A stretch of 64,000 nucleotides of DNA from Stachybotrys elegans. Its lineage: Eukaryota > Ascomycota > Sordariomycetes > Hypocreales > Stachybotryaceae. How positions within the stretch are numbered: the first letter of the stretch is position 1; every line of letters begins with the position of its first letter. Both the position numbers and the translations under genes were made by a program. Below the pieces are notes generated by a model. The model made no database searches and had not been told where the DNA came from. It saw only the letters and a program-made list of their open reading frames with translations. Shown here one piece after another: positions 44,288 to 53,817 of the stretch. The stretch lies in assembly GCA_020746835.1 (NCBI GenBank), contig JAGPNK010000031.1, positions 62,001 to 126,000 of the forward strand, in the 5' to 3' direction.

Positions 44288-45942
44288 TCCGATGACAAAT
44301 AGCTGTGTATAGGGCGGGACTGCAGACAAGTTTGCAGTGCAATTATTGTTTGTCTGTCGAGATGGTGCGTCCACTAGAACCGCAATGGAGAAAAAGCCCA
44401 CACTCGAAATCGAGTCCTGTGGCCAGCACTTGGATGACCTCTCGGACGGCGCGCAGTACGTTGAGGTCGGAAGTAGGGTCGATGGCTTGGCTTTGGTTTG
44501 AGTCACTTCATACCACAGTCAGTTCTCGCCACGGAGTGCAGGGGAAAGGAGGAATTTTGAACATATATAATAACGACGCATTAGCAAACTAACAATAACC
44601 GATGGTGATGATGCGATAGGTAGGCTGGGCCTCGACTTTGGTGCGTTCCATGCAGCGATATTTGTTCCTGCTGAACTTTTTATCGATCCCGTACAGCTGG
44701 CATCCCACGCAGGGCGGGTGTGCGCCACTCGCAAGGGAGGGTGTACGGAGCACACCCGCGCTATGCCCTACATGGGAGGCAGCGCGATGCCATTCAGGTG
44801 GGTGCCAACTGGCATTTCACGCTATGCCCTATCGGCCTCTGGCAAGATCAGCCCAGCTTGGGGTCCCTGCATCTACGTATCTGGCGGTCTGATTGCCCCA
44901 GAGCAGAAGAACTCGGAGGAAAGAGTGAGAATAGCGGGGTAGACGACGGAACAAGCTGGGCCTTGGCGGGGAATCAATCCATCCGCATACTACGTATGTT
45001 CCGTAAGGTGCTTTATTGTCAGTGCCGGGATCAAGTGGCAAGGGTAAGTCGCAGCACGGTACAAGATAACTGGCTTCCATTGCAGTCCGATGCCACCCAC
45101 GGGTTCAAGCCAGGTCAAGTGATAAGCATATAATGTACGCCTTGAACTGGGAGCTTTTGGAAAGCAAGTGGGGTGACCCCGTGTGACTGGGCTGAAGAGG
45201 AAGAAATAGCAGGGGCAAAGGAGATAGAATCTAGTGTGTGGCTATCCTGGTAATCTGAATAGGCTGCTCGAGCCGGTTTTAACTTGGGACAAGCCATCGC
45301 TGTCTTAGGCATCGAGTTACCGATAGCGAGAGTTCTGTTGTGGCCACCTCTCATAATGTATCGTAGCGCGGGTTCCAAGAAGCCCGCCAGTCGAGCGTCC
45401 ATACGCACCATTGTCTACAGGTCAACTCAGAGGATATACGACTACCAAGAGTATAGAACTATCGAGCCGGGCAGTATATAATTTATATATGCTAAGAGTA
45501 CGCCGCACTTCTTTCTCGCAGCTTCACCCCTTTTGCGTCGTTTGGTGCTAAGACAAAAGATGGGCAGCGACTGCACCGTGCTCTCGAGAAGAAAGATGGG
45601 TTCACAAAGCATCTTCGTTGGCGCCGCAGTATCGTGACTAAGCTATCATACAGCAGGTAACTTCTAAATAAGCCTTAGACGAGCCAGTGGAGAACCTCGA
45701 AGATAGATATAGTCCCAATCCTTCGCTTCTTCGTCGAGGCGCTCCCATAGTCCAGAGCCATAGATTGAGCTGCAAACAACTCAAACTTAGGAGATCGGGA
45801 AGCCTGCCTTTCATAGGCATACATACCGCATGTTCATGGCACAGCGTCTCGGGGATACCGTGCTGTCCATGGCTGGGCAAGCGCAGTCGTGGTAAGAGAC
45901 GAAAATTTGGAGACAAGAAGGTATTGAAATGGCACGCATGTT
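44288..45942. other. intergenic, no supported gene
   Basis: Upstream region of the C2H2 gene and downstream region of the nuclease-like gene. Only short overlapping frames. Confidence 0.5.
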
Positions 45943-47244
45943 TCATCTTAAGGCGGCAAGTTCTGGTAGATGTTGCTTGTACCATGGCCATAGCACATTA
46001 AGCGACCAAGCTCGCAAACGGCGCATACCAGCTAGAACCTGAAAGACACCCGTAACAGAACCCGTGCTCCCAAATTCCATGCTGCATAGTATCGTCGTCG
46101 TGCCCTGGCGCCGTGTGCTTACGACCAACGACCAGGTGTAGCCATTGACAATGACGCTAGGAAGGATCCCAAGATCCTCCGCAGCATCCTGGCCAGCTCG
46201 CGAAATGAGGAATTCCCAGTGTGCCGCGTGCCATATACCCAGCTGCTGTTCACCTTTAACCGTGTCGCCACCGTAGCGCTTAGTCTCGATGCTAATAGCC
46301 AAGGGATATTGTTGTAGAAGCCGGTCCGCCGTCCAGTTGAAGCAAGGCCGCATGCCAAGCAGCGCATCGCCGTGCGATGAGATTGTCACGTCGCGCTCTG
46401 GAAAAAGCTGAAGCACATAGTCGACGCGGCTCGCGCTATCAGGGAAACGATGGTATATCGGGTCAATGCTGGTTGTCGTGCATGGCAGGAAGTCCAGCAT
46501 ATCTTGTCCCGGACTATCTTGCATGTCGTGCACAAACATATCGAGAAGCGGCGACTGGACGAGATTACTCCATGCGTCCTCGTTGCTGAGCATTCGCGAG
46601 CATTCGGTAGCGCGGGTAGTGATGCGCACAGCCCGACGGACTAGTCCTTCGCCATCTAGGCAACTCTCATGCCATGCCGTGTCATCGCAGAACATGTAGT
46701 CGTGTAGTCGATCGACATGCCCAGTCGCCATGAGATACTTCTCTACTGGCGCCTTGACCCTTTGGGGCATGATAGCGTATCTGCCTGCCACGTCGGCCAT
46801 TTCGCCGAGGAGCTGTCTTAGGGCGGGCAGTGGTGCAGCCGTCGTTATATGCAGCGAGTCGCGGACTAAGAGGCGGCCTTCGGGTCCGTAGAGAGGGAAA
46901 GACTTTGTTGGGGATTGTGACATTCGAGATCGCTTGCTTGAAGTGGAGGAGAGGCTAGGGGCGTCGTCGGCGCTATCTCCTCTGTTTGCGCTGGCCCTCG
47001 AAGCCCGCGGGGTTTTCTCGTCTGCATCAGCTCCTGGACGTTTCCTAGGCGAATGATTCGGCGTCGAGGTCGAGAGCGACATTATCGAAGATGGAGGTGA
47101 AAGCGCGTATCGTGGCCGCTTGCGTGAAGCGACAGGCTGAGAGGACTGTGACAGGCGGCGTTCGTGGTTGCCCTCGGCTAATGGTATGTCTGACCTGTAA
47201 GAGAGCGCTTCCAGCCACTGCGCTACACGCGATTCAGATTCCAT
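45943..47244 (-). CDS. PD-(D/E)XK nuclease-like domain protein
   Basis: Single exon, 433 residues, ATG at 47244. It opens with SRVAQWLEALSY, followed by a long S/P/R-rich basic linker typical of this family, then a globular domain from about residue 140. Around residues 270-345: SRVDYVLQLFPE, then AISIETKR (E320, K322) and QLGIWHAAHWEFL. The pattern D ... E-x-K followed by QL-x-IW-x-AAHW is that of the fungal PDDEXK_12-type family. The acidic-x-lysine core is present, so an active nuclease is possible, but many family members are uncharacterised and are often multi-copy accessory genes. No partner is seen nearby. Confidence 0.8.
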   Translation of the reverse strand: MESESRVAQWLEALSYRSDIPLAEGNHERRLSQSSQPVASRKRPRYALSPPSSIMSLSTSTPNHSPRKRPGADADEKTPRASRASANRGDSADDAPSLSSTSSKRSRMSQSPTKSFPLYGPEGRLLVRDSLHITTAAPLPALRQLLGEMADVAGRYAIMPQRVKAPVEKYLMATGHVDRLHDYMFCDDTAWHESCLDGEGLVRRAVRITTRATECSRMLSNEDAWSNLVQSPLLDMFVHDMQDSPGQDMLDFLPCTTTSIDPIYHRFPDSASRVDYVLQLFPERDVTISSHGDALLGMRPCFNWTADRLLQQYPLAISIETKRYGGDTVKGEQQLGIWHAAHWEFLISRAGQDAAEDLGILPSVIVNGYTWSLVVSTRRQGTTTILCSMEFGSTGSVTGVFQVLAGMRRLRAWSLNVLWPWYKQHLPELAALR

Positions 47245-47829
47245 GGGCACCTAGGGCTGCATGAGATGACAATTATGACATTGAAACTCAAGCGGCGGTA
47301 GCTTGTTATTTATTTATGGTTAAAAGATGCGGTTGGCAGGGTGATGTTTAGTGGTGCACGTGACTGGTAAGCTATGAGTAGAGAGGCGACTCTAATCCCA
47401 GTTCCTTTTTAGAGCTGTATAAAGACGATGACAAGGCATCAATTGAATGGCCGTTACTTGCGGCAGCCGGCAAGGCTTTACGACACGGGTGGGCCACAGG
47501 GACTTACGTGAACATTAATTCAAGCATCCTAAGTTCAACACCGAGCTGTTGCGAATTGCTATAAATTAGGGCGCGAGAGGTGTCGTATTGATAAGCAACG
47601 GGGCGGGGCACTTGTCGGAGGCGGCAGCGGCAGAGATGCGAGCTATTCTGGCCGACAATCCAATCGTGGTTGTGCTCTGTCACGATCAGGAATCTGGGTA
47701 CGTTCCCAGATCTGAAGCCGGTTTTGGTATAGGCGGAGGCTGGGCAGTGGCACGGGAAGCACGGCTTCGACTACAGCTTGCGCTGAAGTTTGACCTGAGT
47801 GACGAAGAGATAGCAGGCCTCTTTATATT
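47245..47829. other. intergenic; weak open frame
   Basis: An 81-codon plus-strand frame ending at 47833 (SNGAGHLSEAAAAEMRAI...) looks partly protein-like but lacks an ATG and overlaps the end of the next gene by 4 bases. I do not call it a gene. Confidence 0.4.
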
Positions 47830-48906
47830 CTAGGTAGCGTATGACTGGCATATTGGTGGCAGAGAGCCTGGCGCTCCTGGCTGGGGGGCTCCATACGAAG
47901 GAATAGAGAATTCGGGACGGTCATCAATCCTTCGCCGTTGCGCCGGTCGTTCGATCGACGACGATTCGCTACTATAACCATGCGACGTCGTGGGCCGCTG
48001 CTGGTGATGCATCGTCGGGCTCTTTCCTGAAAAGGACCCAGTAATTCTCGACACTGGTGGGCTTGGGGGACCAGCTGCCTGTTCGCCAATCGAAGGGGTT
48101 CGAGCTACAATATCTCGGAGGCGATTGCGATCTCCACGGTAAAAATCTCTTTGATGGGTTAGCTCCTCGATGTGCTGGAGCATCTGCTGTCGTTCGTCCT
48201 TGAGGATTTGTAGCTGGCGCATATTTTCCTCCTGCATCGTCTTCTTCTTCCGTCGATGCCGTGTCGAGGCCTTTGCATTGCGCTGTCTTTTCTCATCTGC
48301 CTTCTTGGAAGCTTGGGAGTAATCAACCTGAACAGGTATAGGAGTATCACTGCCCGGTAGCGTCATGAAAGCCTGCTGGCCTTCCCCGCTTACCATCGAA
48401 GGACCCATGCCCGGTCTGTGAAGCATCTCGGACCACGCCGGCATATGCTGGTCGCCTCCTTGGGGCGCCATATGGTGCCCGGGATGCGCTCCAAGAGATC
48501 GAGACACCGGCTGAGAGAAGGACCGCGAAGGGGTCGACGTGAGGGAGAGCGAGTGATAGCGCACTGCGGGGAGAGAAGGTCGTCCCTCCTCGGGGTTGTC
48601 TGCTTCATACGGGCGCTTGATTGGTAGCGATGCCGGGACAAGTTGTTGCGAGCGCGCATTTAGATCTCTGGGCAAGCTGGATATGCCTTGTCTCACGCTC
48701 AATGCACGGGGAAGGTTGGCGCTCGGAATCTTTCGCGGATCATGAAGAGCAGGAAACGGGAAGTTGTTGGCGGGAGAAATCCGCCCACATTCTGAGCCTC
48801 CCGGTGCGCCGACAAGTGTCCCTGGAGTTCCCGCATGGGGGAATGATGCTTGCGGAGCAGGCAGCAATGGCCTTGACTGGTCACAGTTTGCCAACGATGT
48901 CTCCAT
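47830..48906 (-). CDS. bZIP transcription factor
   Basis: ATG at 48906, 358 residues, single exon. The first 200 residues are S/P-rich. Residues 201-222 ([20 protein letters not shown]) form the basic region with the N-x-x-A-S-x-x-R/H-x-R core. A coiled coil follows to about residue 265 ([14 protein letters not shown] ... [19 protein letters not shown]). The tail is S/P-rich with a second basic patch ([10 protein letters not shown]). This resembles a conserved ascomycete bZIP group with DFYRxERDxLR after the zipper. Nuclear, dimeric and sequence-specific; targets unknown. The in-frame upstream extension to 49071 is less protein-like and was left out. Confidence 0.82.
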   Translation of the reverse strand: METSLANCDQSRPLLPAPQASFPHAGTPGTLVGAPGGSECGRISPANNFPFPALHDPRKIPSANLPRALSVRQGISSLPRDLNARSQQLVPASLPIKRPYEADNPEEGRPSLPAVRYHSLSLTSTPSRSFSQPVSRSLGAHPGHHMAPQGGDQHMPAWSEMLHRPGMGPSMVSGEGQQAFMTLPGSDTPIPVQVDYSQASKKADEKRQRNAKASTRHRRKKKTMQEENMRQLQILKDERQQMLQHIEELTHQRDFYRGDRNRLRDIVARTPSIGEQAAGPPSPPVSRITGSFSGKSPTMHHQQRPTTSHGYSSESSSIERPAQRRRIDDRPEFSIPSYGAPQPGAPGSLPPICQSYAT

Positions 48907-50035
48907 GGCTGCGATTGGCTGGCAGTGACAAGATCGCACTGCGGAGGCAAGCCGCGCGGGCGATAGAGCGAGCCAAATGAGGCGAAGTATGAAGCCGCTC
49001 TGAATGGTGTTAAAGGGGCTAAGATAAAGGGCAGAGGGACAAAGGCCGAAAGGATGCTGTTCATCCAGCATGCAGGAGTCTTACGTGCTGTATTTACGCC
49101 CTTGCAGTACGGCTAAAGATACCACAGGAACTATTCTGTTTATGTCCCTGGTTTGCGCCGTTCGTTATCTCATCTCCGGCGAGCATGAATACGGCTCATC
49201 CGAGGTATCATCCTTGCAACCACCTACGTCCGAACCACATCTGTTGAAATTGGGGTATAAGGGACTAATAGCTCACGCTATCAGCATGGGCCTACCACAC
49301 TTTTGGTGTAGCTGCCAAATTCACTATCCACATGTGGTCGCGCCAAAGCTTGGCATCACCCATTATTTCCAGAAATGGTAAGCGGCGCCCAGCCTGCACA
49401 GCATCCGCGCCAATGCACATGTGGGTGGGCCTGACTGGAAATCATGACTGCATGGTTTTGGGGTTGTTTAACTGTCGGGCTGAAAGAGGCCACTTTCCGT
49501 CTAACCAATTCGGCGGTGATGGACAGACAGACACCTGGCCCAGGACAGCGCTGGCAATGGCGGGAACTAACATTACCCGCGGTGACCGAGGCCAGCCCCA
49601 GCGTTCGTCACGAGCCCAAGCAAGCGGAAAGATATCGATATGATTGAGCCATCCACACGGGTTATCCTCACATCTTTGCCATCCGCAACCCAATCATCAG
49701 GTCCGGCTGAAGGGCGGGTGCAGGCCAACACAGTAGGCCTGGGAATATGCTGAGGCGACTATCCCTGCCTGAAGCAGCTGAGCCCTTTCCCTTGCCGCTG
49801 GCAGGTGCCGGAACATACAATAGGTGATTGGACGGTGCTCCGGCCAGCCCCTCGATGGACAGATGGACATGGTCGTTGCAGTGCGGAGGGTAGGGCAGAA
49901 GGGCCCACTTCCACGAAACTTGGACATGGTCGGTGCGCCAACGCACACCTCTGTGTGCAGTGCAGGCAGGGATGCATCAGCGAGGTGAGGTGAGTGTGGT
50001 AACCTTTCATGGCGACCCACAAAATCGGACAACGC
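48907..50035. other. intergenic, no supported gene
   Basis: Short frames on both strands. Near 49823-49855 a 30-bp stretch (GATTGGACGGTGCTCCGGCC) resembles part of the repeat at 50036-50293, suggesting another fragment of that family. Confidence 0.45.
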
Positions 50036-50293
50036 TGCTATTGGTTGTTCATGTCAGCTCTTGCAATTGCCGCTGGAGGCAAGGGCTTTACGCTGACGCT
50101 TGATCCGGTGGGGGGGTCATGATGCACCGATTCGCCGATCCCAGCTTCTCAATTCCGGAACACGGCGAAGCTGATTGGATGGTGCTCCGGCTAGCCACTT
50201 CACAGCATCATGATATGAAGCAGGGCCTAAGGAGCTCTACATAGTCGTCAGTTTCTTCTACGTATCCAGAGCGTTTAGATCGGTAGGCACTGA
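50036..50293 (+). repeat. direct repeat of about 258 bp, left copy
   Basis: Nearly identical, in the same orientation, to 58073-58327 (about 255 bp). It begins TGCTATTGG and ends GGTAGGCACTGA in both. Differences are mainly C/T and A/G transitions plus one 3-bp change in a G run. No target-site duplication is evident. TG...CA-like ends fit a solo LTR, but this is not proven. Confidence 0.92.
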
Positions 50294-50427
50294 TACATAA
50301 ATGGTCATCATTAGATCGATCTTGTTGCCTAGGCCCTCATTATGCCAGTGCGGCCAGGGCGTTAGGACGAAGACCCACAGCAAGCATTGTCAAAGATCAG
50401 TACGGAGTAGAGGGCCCAGCATGTTAA

Positions 50428-50463
50428 AAAACCCCCCCCCCCCCAAAAAAAAAACCCCCACCC
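50428..50463. repeat. homopolymer runs A/C/A/C
   Basis: A run of A, then about 15 C, then about 9 A, then C. This is prone to sequencing error. Confidence 0.9.
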
Positions 50464-50763
50464 TTGCTTATCTAGCGTGATGCAAAGTATAGGTGGGTCC
50501 TGTAAACCCCTTCCCGCCATGTAAGTGTGGGGGGAAAAAATACTGTGGCGCAGCTGAAGAGAGTATGATGAAGGAGGGATAAAATATGCTTAGGAAGCCA
50601 TTTACAATTCCTCCACCTTTCCCTCAAGGCACGAACAAACCTCTACAATAGAGCAAATGATGGAGCAAACGACAGAACAAACAATGGAAGAAACGATGCA
50701 AGATATAGTACAGTATCCCCATTTTTGTTTGATGGCCGATGCATACGCGCTAATAATTGCTAG

Positions 50764-52332
50764 ATGGGGTTCGACTTTGGAACGACCAACTCCAGTGTTT
50801 CTAGAATGGGGAAGGCAGATCCGCAGGTTCTCAATGTTGACTATGAACGGCGCACTTTCCCTTCAACCGTTACTATTCAAGGGAATCGGATTTCGCATAT
50901 TGGCAGACACAGCGCAAGAAGCCCTCCGTCGGACGCTACAATCATCGAGAATGTCAAATGTGTACTCGGCCGCACCTCCTCCGACGGACAGTTGAAGGCG
51001 GATATCGAGAACCGCTGTACATCTTGTGAGCTGGATGTTGACGGAAACCCAGTTTTTCGAATCGGGGAGATGGAAATACGGCCGGTCGAACTTGTAGTTC
51101 TACTTCTATTGCGGGCCAAAGAAATCTTCAAAGAGGCCACTGGCAGAGAGCCGACAAAATGCTGCCTCACAGTACCAGCCTATTCCATGGACACACAACG
51201 CCAAGCCTTCCGGGACGCAGCTAGAGCTGCCGGCTTAGAAATGATAAGCATGATCAATGAGCCGACAGCAGCTGCTCTGGCTTCTCTCTCTAAACCCAGC
51301 GAAAATGGCAACTATTTGGTTGTCGATGTAGGCGGGGGAACAACCGACGTCTCAAATATTACTTTTTATGCCGAGGAGCCCGAGGAGACCGAGGAGACCG
51401 AGGAGACCGAGGAGACCGAGAATCAGGAGAGTCGGAGGACATTAGTAGTTAATGCTACATCGGGAGACAATGAACTCGGGGGGGTTGATTTTACCACTGC
51501 CTTGGTTCAGCTCTTCAAGGACCGCGTTGACAAGGACATCCCTCCCGAGGAGCTCTTCAATTTATGTGAAGAGGCAAAGAAGCAACACAACGATCCGATA
51601 GAAATTCGGTCACGAGGGTGCATATACGCTGTTTCTCAAGACGAATATCGACAGGCCCTTGATGCCTACCTCAAAAGGATCGAACGCTTGATCAAGACTG
51701 CCCGCAGGAAGCACGAATTCAAGGGGGTAATCCTCACAGGGGGAGGTTCCTATCAGAAGATTTTTTCCGACTACATGGAAACCTGTTTCAAAGGTCTGCC
51801 GATTCTTCGCCAGCGCCCAGCAGGCGAAGCAGTGGCCGAAGGAGCCATTGTCCCAGCCATGTCTACCGTCCACGTTACCGATGTCGTCACCAACCCGTTA
51901 GGCATTGATACTCAGCGCAAGGCTACACGGGAAAGAAATATCATGGCATTTATCATAGAGCAGTATCGCCAACTTCCTGCTATAGGATTCGAGGAGTTCG
52001 TCGCTGTTGACGACGAGATGACTGAAATCCATCTGTACCAAGGCAGTCAAAAGAAGTCGTCAAAGAACGTTTCGCTGGGCGTGTTTTACATTGCCACATC
52101 ATCCGGCCAGACGGTCAATGTAAAGATAAAGATGGAATGTGATGGGACGGTTCGGGTTACGGCTTCTACCAAAGAAACATCTGAAGCGCTGAAAGTGACG
52201 AGGAAATCTGCACTGACAGACTCAGATATAGATGCCATGAGGGAAAGATGCCGCGTGTTGTTTGATGAGTGCAGCAATGCACAAGAGAAACCCAAGGAGC
52301 TCTATCGGAGATCAAAGAGACGCAGGGCTTAG
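50764..52332 (+). CDS. divergent Hsp70-family ATPase, intronless
   Basis: ATG at 50764, 522 residues, no introns. It has the N-terminal phosphate-1 motif MGFDFGTTNSSVSR, then PTKCCLTVPAYSMDTQRQAF, the INEPTAAALASL hinge, phosphate-2 VVDVGGGTTDVS, GGVDF and the adenosine motif GVILTGGGSYQK. NPLGIDT and SLGVFYI.TSSGQ mark a substrate-binding beta domain. It is about 120 residues shorter than canonical Hsp70: the region between GGVDF and CEEAKK is reduced, and the lid ends in a basic tail (RRSKRRRA) without EEVD or an ER signal. A tandem (EET)4 insertion lies after the phosphate-2 motif. The ATPase core seems intact. Its position in a repeat-bounded accessory segment suggests a specialised rather than housekeeping chaperone. 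Confidence 0.88.
   Translation: MGFDFGTTNSSVSRMGKADPQVLNVDYERRTFPSTVTIQGNRISHIGRHSARSPPSDATIIENVKCVLGRTSSDGQLKADIENRCTSCELDVDGNPVFRIGEMEIRPVELVVLLLLRAKEIFKEATGREPTKCCLTVPAYSMDTQRQAFRDAARAAGLEMISMINEPTAAALASLSKPSENGNYLVVDVGGGTTDVSNITFYAEEPEETEETEETEETENQESRRTLVVNATSGDNELGGVDFTTALVQLFKDRVDKDIPPEELFNLCEEAKKQHNDPIEIRSRGCIYAVSQDEYRQALDAYLKRIERLIKTARRKHEFKGVILTGGGSYQKIFSDYMETCFKGLPILRQRPAGEAVAEGAIVPAMSTVHVTDVVTNPLGIDTQRKATRERNIMAFIIEQYRQLPAIGFEEFVAVDDEMTEIHLYQGSQKKSSKNVSLGVFYIATSSGQTVNVKIKMECDGTVRVTASTKETSEALKVTRKSALTDSDIDAMRERCRVLFDECSNAQEKPKELYRRSKRRRA
51381..51420. repeat. 9-bp coding tandem repeat GAGGAGACC
   Basis: Four exact copies in frame encode an EET run in the Hsp70-like protein, at a surface loop after the phosphate-2 motif. 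Confidence 0.9.
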
Positions 52333-53817
52333 GGTGGTAGATGCAGCAGCCTCGAAACATTGGATTCGAAAGATATAACAGAGATGCAATTATCGCTGAG
52401 GGTCAGAGAGATTGATTAGGAACTTTTCACATGGCTAGATCACCATCAACAAGAGGCAGTAAGGCGATATCAGAGAGATCAAATCTCGAGCCTGTTGCTG
52501 GCGGACACAGCTCTTCCTATTTCCTGCAGCCACAGGAAGACCCCCCTTTCTATCAACGCCGCCGGCGAACCGCGTCTACATTCTTCAGTCTTTCTTATAT
52601 TTTCCTTCCGGAAAGGTATGATTGCCACACAGCCGAGCACCGGGTCCTCACAGCAACGGCATCCCTCACAACGGGGGAAGGCTTGGAGCTTGAACACAGT
52701 GCTTGAGATCTACCGGTGACTTGCCGTACAGAGTTGCCTGGTTCTACATGGGGAAATCCAACTGGAACGGATTAAAGGCTTGAGGGGCACCTCCCGGACC
52801 ACCGTATTTACACAATCTAGGCTGCCGGATGCCATCTATCATGTCTTTCTCGATACCCTTTTCTCGACGCCACACTTTTTCATAGCCCTGAGGCACTGGG
52901 GAATAGCTGCTACAGATACTGGCCGGCTCAACTGCGGTATCTATGGGCTTTTTGTTGCAGCCAAGTGGAAAGACCATGCCGGAAAGTGCTGGGGTCTCGA
53001 CGCAGTTCGGGCTGTGCCCACGGCGGAAGGGTATGTAAGTCAGGGCTTCAGAGCACTTCCTGTTAAGGAGATGTATTCTGAACATTGGTTTTCTGGCCTC
53101 TAGGTCGACCAACTCGCTTGGAGAGATGGCGCTCTTGTGATGCTACCGAGTGCGGTCTATACAGGTGAGGAGTTCGTCTGCTGGGTTCGCCAGCGGCCTT
53201 CCACAACAACAGCACAGTCATGCCGCCGTGAATTCAGGCCTGACCTAAGCAAGTAACCGCATGTTATATATATCAACTGACCCACTAAGCACCATAGGGG
53301 GCGCCTTTCTTTTTGTTGGCTTAGTAGCTACAACACCCTCTATGCTAGAGAAAGCAGAAGCCGCGTGTAGCAACAATATCCCCTTGGCTACTCTGTACTA
53401 GTTTTCGTAGCAGACAAGGGTCATCACCAATTGGAGTAGCAAAAAGAAAGTGACTTCAAACTCAGTAATTTTACCTATGATGTATTTTCTTGCCAGAGTG
53501 TCATCTATTGATTTGATACAGTCTTTATCGTCAGAGGGAGCCTCCCCGAAGTCGCTGGTCTGTATCCCATTGGGGCACACAAACGGGAAATCCCACATTT
53601 TACCTATGATGTAATGGCTACGTTTGCTACTACTAGGTGGCATAGCAACCGCGGTAGCAAATGTGGCGTATGTGGCTGTACTGCTACTCTAGTCTAGTCC
53701 CAATCTAGCATCATAGTAGCCCCTTATTTTATACCCCGCATTTAGATAATCGCTCATCAGGAACCAAAATTTTTGCACTTTTATCTATACTAACATCAAC
53801 AAGTCACGCTTGAGACA
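52333..53817. other. gene-poor stretch
   Basis: Opposing frames of 107 and 122 codons at 52744-53112 lack domains. A 17-bp sequence ATTTTACCTATGATGTA occurs twice (53468-53484 and 53597-53613), and GTAGCAA/TTGCTAC words recur at 53330-53700. Confidence 0.5.

Noticed and set aside
47588..47833. 81-codon plus-strand frame
   Set aside because: It has a TTG start only, overlaps the convergent bZIP gene end and matches no family I recognise.
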